Positions 17,123 through 25,612 of a stretch of DNA of 49,749 nucleotides are shown one piece after another; positions within the stretch are counted from its first letter, which is position 1; every line of letters begins with the position of its first letter. The stretch comes from an uncultured Clostridium sp. Lineage in GTDB: Bacteria; Bacillota; Clostridia; TANB77; CAG-508. The translations under genes were made by a program, and so were the position numbers. The notes under the pieces are model-generated. The model was not told the origin of the DNA, made no database searches, and worked only from the letters and a program-made list of their open reading frames with translations. The stretch is from the NCBI GenBank assembly GCA_900555835.1, contig USMK01000010.1, forward strand, positions 1 through 49,749, read 5' to 3'.

Positions 17123-19204
17123 TTACATCATGGCTGACATTGAAGCGAAAGAATTTGTCATATTCATTAAGCCTAGCCCTACTAATGGAACAATTAAGTA
17201 TCCTACAAATAATGCTATCATTGGAGCAAATCCAATTGCTTTTCCTATTCTTCCTTTTTTTGCTATAAGTCTTTCGTTTGCATCTTTTCTTTTTTCTTGG
17301 TAATATGCTCTTTCTGAATCTAATTCGTCAAAAGCATCTTCAATTGGTATTTTTTCAACTGCTGCTTGAAGACTTTCCACAATTCTTATTAAAGGAATAT
17401 ATACTAGTTCATTTTTTAATTCCTCTAATGCTTCCCATGCACCACTTTCATAGTTGTTTACACATTTTGATATTGGTTCTCTGAATATGTTAGAGTATCT
17501 TTCTAGCCATTCTAGCATCATTTCAACATTAACTCTTTCTATTTTCATAAGCATAAGTATAATGGTTTGAAATTGCATTACCTCGTCTTCCATTTCCATT
17601 TGTCTCATTTTCATTTGAAATTTTAATAACCATATTGGTGCTGAATAAGCTACTACTCCAACTACTAATGCAATAAGCAATTCAAACCATTGCAAATACT
17701 CACTATGTACTGTTTTATATTTATTTAAAATTCTTTCTGTTGCAGTAGTTAATTGTTCGTCTGTTGCACCATTATAAAATCCAGAAAGTGCAACTTGTTT
17801 TCTTACATATTCTTTTGTAACACTTGATTCTGGTACTTTTGCAAGTTGGTCTAAGATTTTGTTATCTTCCTCTGTTTTCTTTTCAGCTTTCTTTTTATCT
17901 GTTGCTGACATATCCCCAAGTATATTATTATCAGATGTTGGCTCTGTATATACATATTGTACTGTTAATACATGTAATTGGAAACATAAGAATAGTGATA
18001 TACAAAAACCACCTATTGCAAATAATAATCTATTTACATATAGCCATTCAACTTTACTTTTTGATGCAGATTCTTTTAATAATCTTACTGTTTTCCTATA
18101 ATCTGGTGAACCTTTTTTAGGTATAAATAAATCCACTATTTTCTTTACAAATTTATTTTTATAAAGTCTTGCTTGTATTGGATTTTCCATATTTTTAGTT
18201 ACATTTGTGTTTCCACCATTATCTTTTAATTTTCTAAGTAATATGTAACATCCAAATGTTAATATGATTATTAGCATTTGTACAAGCATTCCCCATTTTC
18301 CACTATAAAAGCTATCTGTAAAAGCAAAATTTCCAACTGCCCAAGCTTTTAGTGGTTCTAGTCCTAAAATAGGGATAACAGTAATTACTGATAAACTTTG
18401 AAATACATAGTCTAATTTATCTCTTTTTAATATTTCTAGTTGCATTTCTTGTGTTATATTGTTTAAGTTTTTCAAATATAGAGATGCTTTATCTACTTTT
18501 CTATCTCCAAACTCTTTTGTTAGATATGATACTCCCGCAAATTCCTTTAAGTAACTATTAGGTGCAACATCATAGTATCTTTCAAGTTCTGATTCTGGAT
18601 CATTTGAAATTAGTATTTCATATATTTTTTCTGCCTGTCTTGATATTTCTACTTCGTCATCTTGTGCTACTTGGTATATGGCTTCTTCAACCATGTTGTA
18701 TTCATGGTAAGCATGTCTTATTTCAGCAAAGAAGTCTATTTGTTGTTTTAGTAATTTGTTGTCGATTTTATCAACCATTCCATCCATTATTGTTTCTATT
18801 AGGAATAGTTCAAATATTAAAATTATTGACATTAAAAGGAAGTTGCTATGTGTAAATGCTATAACAAATATTGTAAAAGGAATTGCTATTGCCAATGCTT
18901 TTGTTATACTTGATGCTGTTTGTTTTCTTGTAACATATTCGTCTTCAATGTTTATAATTTCAAGTCTTCTTCTTAATTTAATTACATATCTTTTTAAGAA
19001 TGGTATTTTCAAATATATTAAGTATAATTTTTGATACATAATTTCCATTGAGAAACTTTTTTCTTTGGTGCCTTCACGTAGTTGTTTTAATTGTTTCATT
19101 TCTTTGGTATTTGTTTTTTTGTAAAGTATTGCATACACTATTCCAATTACAACTAGTAATCCACCTACAATGAAAATTAAATATTTTATCATATCGTTAT
19201 CCAT
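17123..19204 (-). CDS. TadB/TadC-like inner-membrane platform protein (fusion)
   Basis: This 693-residue multi-pass protein resembles the GspF/TadB-TadC platform of Tad pili. It has an N-terminal helix (about 8-27), paired helices near 100-135, helices near 265-285 and 305-325, then around 395-415, 515-540 and 660-685. Two cytoplasmic T2SSF-like helical segments occur, the second with QFQTIILMLMKIERVNVEMMLEWLERYS. TadB and TadC are usually separate ~300-residue proteins; here one chain seems to hold both halves. It lies 33 bp after the ATPase gene and before the pilin-like series. Confidence 0.72.
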   Translation of the reverse strand: MDNDMIKYLIFIVGGLLVVIGIVYAILYKKTNTKEMKQLKQLREGTKEKSFSMEIMYQKLYLIYLKIPFLKRYVIKLRRRLEIINIEDEYVTRKQTASSITKALAIAIPFTIFVIAFTHSNFLLMSIILIFELFLIETIMDGMVDKIDNKLLKQQIDFFAEIRHAYHEYNMVEEAIYQVAQDDEVEISRQAEKIYEILISNDPESELERYYDVAPNSYLKEFAGVSYLTKEFGDRKVDKASLYLKNLNNITQEMQLEILKRDKLDYVFQSLSVITVIPILGLEPLKAWAVGNFAFTDSFYSGKWGMLVQMLIIILTFGCYILLRKLKDNGGNTNVTKNMENPIQARLYKNKFVKKIVDLFIPKKGSPDYRKTVRLLKESASKSKVEWLYVNRLLFAIGGFCISLFLCFQLHVLTVQYVYTEPTSDNNILGDMSATDKKKAEKKTEEDNKILDQLAKVPESSVTKEYVRKQVALSGFYNGATDEQLTTATERILNKYKTVHSEYLQWFELLIALVVGVVAYSAPIWLLKFQMKMRQMEMEDEVMQFQTIILMLMKIERVNVEMMLEWLERYSNIFREPISKCVNNYESGAWEALEELKNELVYIPLIRIVESLQAAVEKIPIEDAFDELDSERAYYQEKRKDANERLIAKKGRIGKAIGFAPMIALFVGYLIVPLVGLGLMNMTNSFASMSAMM

Positions 19205-19237
19205 TGAAATTTGTTACCTCCTTATTTTGTTTGGAAG

Positions 19238-21189
19238 TTATACTGTTTTTTTAGCTCTTCCTCTTCTTTTCTTTGGTTCTTGTTCTGTTTTTTCTTCTTT
19301 TGGTGTTCCCCAGTTTCTTTCTACGAATTTATCAAATGCTTCAACATCTGATTCATCCATATTGTTTCTCATTTCTTTTATGTTTGTGTCTGATATTTTG
19401 TTTGTTAGTACATATACTCCATCATGATACTCTAGTATATTTTGATATTTGAATAATTCACGGTTTGTTGTTTTTGTAAAGTAATATGTAGCATTATCCA
19501 TAAAGCTATTGATTTTTCCTTCCATTGTTTTTTCATTTCTGTGATTAAATGTATATTCATTTTTTTGTTCTACTGGTATACATTCTGTTACTCTTTCGAT
19601 GTATCTTCTACCACGGAAGTCTTTTACTAAGTGGATATCAAAGTTTAATACTTGTACAACCTGTTCTTCTGCTGTTTTTTCATCTTTAAATACTCCTGCT
19701 CTTAACATAGAGTTACGAAGTGCTGTAACTAAATCCGGGAATGTTTTAGCATGGTGTGTAAACAATGTAAATTTAGATGCAACCTGTGCAGATTGAATCA
19801 TCCAAGATGCTACGGGGTCTGTTGCAACCTCTCCGGATAATGTTTACAGAACCGTCAGTCTTTTTCTGAACGTCCAAACAATCCTGTCCAGATACTGTTT
19901 CTGTTTCACGCATTGATAAAATGTTTCTTGTTGGATATATTTTTCTTAAATGCAACTCGAACGCAGTTTCTGTGATACGAAGGTTCATTGTTTCGTATAT
20001 ATTTTCTATCATAGCCATAAGCATTGTTGTTTTTCCGGCAACCTTGCTCACCTGTAAGTGATATAATTCTTGCACCCTTTACTAGATATTTTAATAAATC
20101 TATTGCTTCCTCTTTTCCAGGGAATTGAATAATTTGTTCTAGTGTAGCTCTCTTTACGTCGAATTTTCTTACGAAGAATGCCCATGTTTCAGACATACTT
20201 GGTCTAACAACAACAACACGAGAACCATCCTTCATTTCATTGATTTTGTAACCATTTGTATCAGATAACTGACCTGGGTTATTGTATTTATATATGTTTT
20301 GGCATACTCTTTTTAATTCTGCTTCTGTTCCAAATGATAAAAATGCTAAACGTATTGATTTACCATGGAACATTATCCAAATACTATCACAAGCACGTGG
20401 AACTTTGTGTTCCATTATTTGGTCTAAGTAATCTCCATCAGCTTGTGCAACTTGGCTTAGGAAAGATTCTGGAAGTCCAGATACACCACCAGATACACCA
20501 TCTATGTTCATATCTCTAATTTCGTCTATACTACTAAATCCCTTGTAATGTTGATATATTCTTTGGCATAATACATTTAGTTTATCTTGAAAAGTTAATA
20601 CTAAATTTTCTTTTTCAAATATATCACTTATTTCTTCACTTGTTATTACATATGATGGTTTTGTTTCTCCTGCGACATATTTTAAAGAATCTAAATTATA
20701 TTTTTTTATAAGCTCTGGTAATGCTTCATATCCAAATTCTTTTCTATACATATATATTAATATATCGAATTTATCTTGTGGAGTTAAAAGGGATGGAACA
20801 TCAAAATGAATTGCTCTTGAAATATTCATTTCATCTACTCCATATTCTTTTGAAAGTAAATCATATATTAATTCTTTTACATATTTTTTATCATTAACAT
20901 CTCCATATGTACAACCTTTAAGTGCTTTCTTTAATTCATATTTCTTTGCTTTTCTTCTTTTTAATTCCTCTTCTGATAGTCCTATATCATATAGGTTTAT
21001 TTTTGTAATTTCGTCTAGTCTTTTCTTTACAAATGCTGTCATTTTCTCTATTGTATATGTTTTATCGTCTACATCTATTTCTTCTTCATTTTCTTTTTCT
21101 TTCTCTTTTTTGCTATGTAAATAATATACAATGGCACCTATCGCTAGTATTACAACTCCTATCATAAGCACTATATTAGTAGCATTCAT
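19238..21189 (-). pseudogene. CpaF/TadA-like secretion ATPase, two frameshifts
   Basis: Three frames together encode a ~649-residue CpaF/TadA-like assembly ATPase. The first break is inside Walker A (about residue 382): the sequence runs LTGEQG and then shifts into GKTTMLMAMIENIY at about 20038-20041. The second is at about 19835, where GSVNI should run into GEVATDPVASWMIQSAQ. Each is cured by deleting one base; at both, deleting one C of a CCGG restores the family sequence. The N-terminus carries a membrane helix (about 5-24), unusual for this normally peripheral ATPase. Regions with YIERVTECIPV and a basic tail RRGRAKK end the protein. Confidence 0.8.
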
Positions 21190-21215
21190 AGGTCTTCTCC
21201 TTCCTCTTTTTTAAG

Positions 21216-22058
21216 TTACATTTGCATTCTTAATTCTTGTAATTTATAATCAATATTTTCTGTAACTTTTTGTACTTCTTTTATAAAAGTAGCATTTCTA
21301 TCTGTTTCGTCTATTGTTCTATATCTTAAAAAGAAATCTGCAACCTTTCCTTCATTGCAAGCTTCAAAGAATAACGTTGAATAAGGTATTACATTTATTT
21401 CATCTTTTATATTCATATATCTTGCAATATTTTTTGCAGTATATTTTGAATATTTATCATATCTTCCTATTAGTATCATATTGTTTTTTCTTTGGAAGAT
21501 TTTTTCTTTTTCTTTAACCTTCATAAAATCGTCTATTATTTTTATTCTTTGCGTTAAATTGGTTATTACTAAATCAGATTTTTTTAATATATCTCTTATA
21601 AATTCACTATCTAATCCTTTATTAACATCAACTAGAATTAAATCATAATATTGATTTGCAGCTTGTAATATATCTGGATATATATCTCTTAATCTAGCAT
21701 ATTCGTCATAAGATCCACTTTTTATTGATAATAACACATCAAGTCTATCTTTAAATACTATTTTTGTATAATTACTAATTAGTTCAGGAGTTGCTTTATT
21801 TGCTTTTATAGTTTTTGCTAATCCCTCTATTCCATTATCAAATTCAGCAACAGCCCCAGGTGGTGCAAATTGTATTAAAGATTTTTTTGGCTTTGGTTTT
21901 TCCCAAAAACATCCTTCTAATGTATCATCATTATAGTTAGTTGATAACAATAGTATTTTGTAATTATGTTCTATTGCCATATCAGTGGCAATAGCAGCTA
22001 TTGATAAGGTTTTTGCTGTTTCTTCTTTTCCATTACTCCAAAATGTTACAACCGCCAT
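21216..22058 (-). CDS. ParA/MinD-like (CpaE-type) ATPase
   Basis: The 280 residues start MAVVTFWSNGKEETAKTLSI. This is a deviant P-loop in which the second glycine is replaced but the Lys-Thr pair is kept. A Walker B-like YDLILVDVNKG is at about 135-146. The fold matches SIMIBI ATPases such as CpaE/TadZ, which place Tad machinery in the cell. It is encoded between a second, more degenerate paralogue and the secretion ATPase. ATP hydrolysis is uncertain. Confidence 0.7.
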   Translation of the reverse strand: MAVVTFWSNGKEETAKTLSIAAIATDMAIEHNYKILLLSTNYNDDTLEGCFWEKPKPKKSLIQFAPPGAVAEFDNGIEGLAKTIKANKATPELISNYTKIVFKDRLDVLLSIKSGSYDEYARLRDIYPDILQAANQYYDLILVDVNKGLDSEFIRDILKKSDLVITNLTQRIKIIDDFMKVKEKEKIFQRKNNMILIGRYDKYSKYTAKNIARYMNIKDEINVIPYSTLFFEACNEGKVADFFLRYRTIDETDRNATFIKEVQKVTENIDYKLQELRMQM

Positions 22059-22061
22059 TTT

Positions 22062-22760
22062 CTACGCTCCTTTTTCCGCAACTCTTAATGCTTTTTTAGC
22101 TTCTGAATAGCTTGTTTCTGGTAATATATGTGTTACCATTGAAACAAGTCCTTCTTTATATGCTGTGCTCAAATTTTTCAGTTTAATTTTAGCTGCTCTT
22201 TGATTATCAATTATTATGCTTTGATCCCCTTGTTCAAAAGGGAAATATATTTTTTCTTTTTCCCATTCAACTTTGTATTTTATTGACAAGAAATCTAAAT
22301 ATTCGTCATCTTCTTTAAGCATATTTTTAGAAAATAAAACTTTCGTCATTTTTATGTTTTCTGTAAGTCCACTTAATACTTCTAGTCCTCTTTTTAAAGC
22401 ATATAAATCAAATGATGTTACAAAAAAGCTTGTTGTTGCTTCATTCATATTAAAATCGTTAAATGCCTCTGGTGAATCTATATCTATTAAAGCATAATCG
22501 TATTGTAGTTCTTCTCCTTCTTGTAATCCTAGATATTCTCTCATTTCTTGCATTTTATTAAATCCAACTGCAACATCTATTGTTTCGTATTCTGTTAAAT
22601 ATGCTTTTGTTGGGTTTATTACTGGAACTACATATTTTGCTTTTTGAGTTACAGTAGTGTCTATTACAATAACGCTCTTGCCTAATACACTTAATATTTT
22701 AGCTACATATAATATAAAATCTGTTTTATCGTATGCTCCTATGAGTCCTATCTTTTTCAT
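22062..22760 (-). CDS. Degenerate ParA/MinD-like protein
   Basis: The 232-residue protein has a MinD-like start (MKKIGLIGAYDKTDFILYVAKIL) in which the P-loop lacks the GK(S/T) core, and a Walker B-like YDYALIDIDSPEAF at about 88-101. It therefore probably binds no ATP or binds it weakly. A role as a scaffold paired with the 280-residue paralogue 3 bp downstream is inferred from adjacency. The TadZ family is known to include divergent P-loops. Confidence 0.62.
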   Translation of the reverse strand: MKKIGLIGAYDKTDFILYVAKILSVLGKSVIVIDTTVTQKAKYVVPVINPTKAYLTEYETIDVAVGFNKMQEMREYLGLQEGEELQYDYALIDIDSPEAFNDFNMNEATTSFFVTSFDLYALKRGLEVLSGLTENIKMTKVLFSKNMLKEDDEYLDFLSIKYKVEWEKEKIYFPFEQGDQSIIIDNQRAAKIKLKNLSTAYKEGLVSMVTHILPETSYSEAKKALRVAEKGA

Positions 22761-22781
22761 TATATCCTCCCTGTGTTAATA

Positions 22782-23666
22782 TTAATAATCAGTTTGTCCT
22801 AATGTTTCTAAGTATCTACTTCTTTCTTCTTGCGCTTTTCTTATTTGCTCGTCAAATTTGTCATTTACTTGTGCTGCATAATCATCCATGTTAGCACTTA
22901 GTACATTGTTGATTTGTGATCTGTTATTAGCTACATATCTTGAATATAAAGCATTTTTTGCTGTTGTTGTTATATTTGCGTTGCTATCTATTAAATCTAG
23001 AACTTCTTTGCTTACAGCATATGTTGGCGTTGCTGCATTTTGTATTCCTGCATCAACATATTTAGTAGCATATAGCATACTTCCTTCTGTTATGTAAGAT
23101 TCTACAATAGCATTACTCATTGTTAATATTTCAGCTTCTGAAAGTTTTAAGAATATAGTATTTTCACTAGATTGTAAAACTCTCTTTTTAGAAACGACTA
23201 TAAAGTCTTGACCATTTGGTAACATAAATCTTATATCAATATAATCGTCTGTTTGCAAATCCGTTGGTAATGTAAGCATATTAAATTCTTGTGTTCTTAA
23301 AGAATCGTCATTTGATTCTTCTTCTTCAACCAACATTGATTGAGTTAATATTGTTCCTTTTCCTAAATCAATTTTAGCTAGTGTATTTTCTGTTAAATTT
23401 GCCGGATTTGCTATTTCTCCATTTGCTAAGGTTGTTACAAGTGTTTGCTTTTCAAGGTTTCCCGCTGAAATTGGTTCTCCTGATTTTATATCGCTTTTTA
23501 AAACATACACTGTTTTTGAAGCATTTGCTGTTGCATCTTGTTCATTTTTCATATTCATTATTTGCATAAATAATATGCCCACTACTATTGCTGCTATTAC
23601 TAGCATTAATAACATTCCTAATAAGAAAGATTGTCTCGCCTTTCTTTGCATTGGATTAACTGCCAT
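22782..23666 (-). CDS. CpaB/RcpC-like SAF-domain protein
   Basis: The 294 residues show a membrane anchor (about 13-35) and then a SAF domain (VYVLKSDIKSGEPISAGNLEKQTL, about 48-72) followed by an RcpC-like region (DYIDIRFMLPNGQDFIVVSKKRVL). CpaB/RcpC proteins accompany Tad pilus systems. In monoderms they cannot work with a secretin, so the role is presumably in the envelope. It is the first gene of the operon, preceded by AAGGAGGAA and the promoter at 23723-23751. Confidence 0.78.
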   Translation of the reverse strand: MAVNPMQRKARQSFLLGMLLMLVIAAIVVGILFMQIMNMKNEQDATANASKTVYVLKSDIKSGEPISAGNLEKQTLVTTLANGEIANPANLTENTLAKIDLGKGTILTQSMLVEEEESNDDSLRTQEFNMLTLPTDLQTDDYIDIRFMLPNGQDFIVVSKKRVLQSSENTIFLKLSEAEILTMSNAIVESYITEGSMLYATKYVDAGIQNAATPTYAVSKEVLDLIDSNANITTTAKNALYSRYVANNRSQINNVLSANMDDYAAQVNDKFDEQIRKAQEERSRYLETLGQTDY

Positions 23667-23786
23667 TTTTATATTCCTCCTTAGAATTTATCATACATGA
23701 TAAAAAAACAATTTTTTCTTTTATTATACAACACATTTAGACCATAAACAACAAATATTACAAATGTAATATAAATGTAATATTTG
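23667..23786 (-). promoter_or_regulatory. Promoter and palindrome of Tad-like operon
   Basis: On the minus strand TTGTTT (23746-23751), a 17-bp spacer and TATAAT (23723-23728) form a sigmaA-like promoter. Immediately upstream of the -35 is an 11-bp perfect inverted repeat CAAATATTACA...TGTAATATTTG (23752-23786, 13-bp spacer), a likely transcription-factor site. The 5' leader carries a small ATCAT-GT-ATGAT hairpin before the ribosome site. Confidence 0.55.
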
Positions 23787-23870
23787 TGTAATCTTATAGT
23801 AACATTAGTTTATGTATGTACTGGTATAACTTGGTTTTTTTGTATCACTTTGGTAATGAATTACTATCAC

Positions 23871-23905
23871 AAAATAGCACATCTAAATTTTAGATGTGCT
23901 ATTTT
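23871..23905 (-). terminator. Terminator of SASP gene
   Basis: A perfect 17-bp stem (AAAATAGCACATCTAAA and complement) lies just beyond the SASP stop codon. The minus-strand U-tract is short (UUUUG). Confidence 0.75.
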
Positions 23906-23923
23906 GTTTTTCCGCAAATTTAG

Positions 23924-24130
23924 TTATTTACCAATCATTTGGTTTTCAGCCTGTTGAATCATTTTTCTTACCATGTTTCCACCTATTTTACCAGCATCTT
24001 TTGCAGATATATCTCCATTGTAACCATTTTTTAGGTTAACTCCAACTTCGCTAGCTACTTCATATTTGAATTTATCTAATGAATCCATAGCTTCTGGAAC
24101 TAATTTTTTGTTTGAATTCTTGTTAGCCAT
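23924..24130 (-). CDS. Alpha/beta-type small acid-soluble spore protein
   Basis: The 68-residue SASP coats and protects spore DNA. The hallmark segments are present: LVPEAMDSLDKFKYEVASEVGV and the C-terminal block GDISAKDAGKIGGNMVRKMI. The GPR protease site (KYE-VASE) is recognisable. It is monocistronic with its own terminator, as is normal for forespore sigmaG genes. It supports the organism being a spore former. Confidence 0.95.
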   Translation of the reverse strand: MANKNSNKKLVPEAMDSLDKFKYEVASEVGVNLKNGYNGDISAKDAGKIGGNMVRKMIQQAENQMIGK

Positions 24131-24265
24131 TGTACATTCACCTCCTAGGATTTTGCTATTTATATATTGAAAAAACTTTACTATGTCTTTTCAATATATA
24201 TGATGTGCATTTTAAATCTTTTTAAACTAGAAATTTTTTCAAGTTTTTTATTTGATAAATTTTTA

Positions 24266-24309
24266 AAATAAAAACAGCCAATATTAGTTTTAATATTGGC
24301 TGTTTTTTA
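24266..24309 (-). terminator. Rho-independent terminator of hpf
   Basis: Stem AAAAACAGCCAATATTA and complement, with A/T-rich tails on both sides, lies directly after the hpf stop codon. Confidence 0.85.
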
Positions 24310-24311
24310 TT

Positions 24312-24845
24312 TTATGCTTCTGGTTCTAATAAACCATAGTTTGCATCATCTTTTAATCTAAATATAACATTTACTTTTCCTGTTTCAATATTTACAAAAG
24401 GCATAAATCTGTCTTTTCTTTCTTGCAATTTTAATTTTGCATCTTCTGGTGTCATTGGTTTTATGTCATAATATGAAATTTTTAAAATTTCGTCTTCTAT
24501 TTTTTTAGTTTCTGTATTCATGCCTTCCATAGCTTTTTGTTTTAAAGAATCTTCCTTGTTTGCTCTCTCTTTTTTTGTTTTAGCTTTTCTAATTTGTCCC
24601 TCTAATATGTCAATATCTTTGTCTATTGAAGCATACAAATCACTATGTTCTGTAACAGCTCTGTATGTATCTCCTTTTACTGATACTTGCATTTCTGCAA
24701 TTTGAACATTTTTTTCTACTTTAATGGTAACTAAGCAATCAATGTCTCCTTCAAAATACTTTTCTATTCTTTCTAATTTTTTTGCTGTGTAATCTTTTAT
24801 AGCGTCAGTTGCCTTTAAATCTTTTCCTACTATTTTAATATCCAT
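24312..24845 (-). CDS. hpf: Ribosome hibernation promoting factor, long form
   Basis: The 177-residue long-form HPF dimerises 70S ribosomes into inactive 100S particles in resting cells. The N-terminal S30AE/RaiA domain (1-100) begins MDIKIVGKDLKATDAIKDYTAKKLERIEKYF. After a charged linker, the C-terminal dimerisation domain (about 120-175) has DAKLKLQERKDRFMPFVNIETGKVNVIFR and ends GLLEPEA. Length and domain order are standard for Firmicutes. AAGGAGAATTACT precedes the start. Confidence 0.95.
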   Translation of the reverse strand: MDIKIVGKDLKATDAIKDYTAKKLERIEKYFEGDIDCLVTIKVEKNVQIAEMQVSVKGDTYRAVTEHSDLYASIDKDIDILEGQIRKAKTKKERANKEDSLKQKAMEGMNTETKKIEDEILKISYYDIKPMTPEDAKLKLQERKDRFMPFVNIETGKVNVIFRLKDDANYGLLEPEA

Positions 24846-24954
24846 AGTAATTCTCCTTTCATTTTGTATTACAAGCCTATTATATTATTAAAATTCAAAC
24901 TTGTAAAGCCCATACACAAAACTTTCATAAAATTCATTTTTATTTTACTATCAG

Positions 24955-25012
24955 TATAATAAATAGCGTATAGTTAAAAATATTTTTAATACTCTTAACT
25001 ATACGCTATTTA
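24955..25012 (-). terminator. Terminator of coiled-coil gene
   Basis: A perfect 17-bp stem AAATAGCGTATAGTTAA...TTAACTATACGCTATTT lies between the coiled-coil gene and hpf, with a 17-base loop and AT-rich flanks. Confidence 0.75.
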
Positions 25013-25038
25013 TGCTTTGATTGTTCAATTAGAAATTA

Positions 25039-25500
25039 TTAGATTACCTTTTGAACATAATTTGAAGTTTTAATAGATTGTAACTCACTTTTGATTTCTT
25101 GAATACCTTTTCTAAGATTCTCATTTATTTCATTTTGATTATATTTTATAGGTAAAACCGCTTCACGGTACATCGCATCCTGTCTTTTTTCTAATCTGTC
25201 AATTTTCTGCTTCAATTCTTCTTGTCCTTGTTTCAAACCAGTTACTTCTTGTTTCAAACCAGTTACATCCTGTTTCAAACCAGTTACTTCTTGTTTCAAG
25301 CCAGTTACATCCTGTTTCAATTCAGTTACTTCTTGTTTCAAGCCAGTCACTTCTTGTCTTAATTCTTCTTGTCCTTGTTTCAATTTTTCCTGTCCTTCTT
25401 CTAAGTTGGCTATTCTTTGTCCCATCTTTCGTTGTTCTTGTTGAATTTGGATAACCGTTCCTTGAATTGAAATAAGTATGTCTTTAATTTCTTGTCCCAT
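25039..25500 (-). CDS. Heptad-repeat coiled-coil protein
   Basis: I do not recognise a named family. The 153 residues are almost wholly predicted coiled coil. The centre holds a run of seven-residue units LKQ(E/D)VTG/E encoded by near-identical 21-bp DNA repeats (25229-25354), flanked by GQEKLKQGQEELRQ and GQEELKQKIDRLEKRQDAM. There is no signal peptide or membrane helix. Repeats of this sort vary in number by recombination, so length may differ among strains. Similar proteins occur widely in Firmicutes as small cytoplasmic coiled-coil proteins of unknown role. It is monocistronic. Confidence 0.75.
   Translation of the reverse strand: MGQEIKDILISIQGTVIQIQQEQRKMGQRIANLEEGQEKLKQGQEELRQEVTGLKQEVTELKQDVTGLKQEVTGLKQDVTGLKQEVTGLKQGQEELKQKIDRLEKRQDAMYREAVLPIKYNQNEINENLRKGIQEIKSELQSIKTSNYVQKVI
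25229..25354. repeat. Six 21-bp tandem repeats inside coiled-coil gene
   Basis: Six units of the form TGTTTCAA(A/G)CCAGTTAC(T/A)TC, each exactly 21 bp, begin at 25229, 25250, 25271, 25292, 25313 and 25334 (plus strand). They encode LKQ(E/D)VTG heptads, so changes in copy number keep the frame. Confidence 0.85.
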
Positions 25501-25612
25501 ATAAACTCCTCCTTCCTTGCAAATTTATGTTAATATTGTACCATAGCATAATGCTTAAAATCAAGTTCTGTGAGACAAATTAGCAAAAAAGATTTCGACA
25601 AAATTCGACTTT

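Noticed and set aside
25229..25354. Regular repeats that might look like a CRISPR array
   Set aside because: The 21-bp units are contiguous with no unique spacers and are in frame inside a coiled-coil gene.
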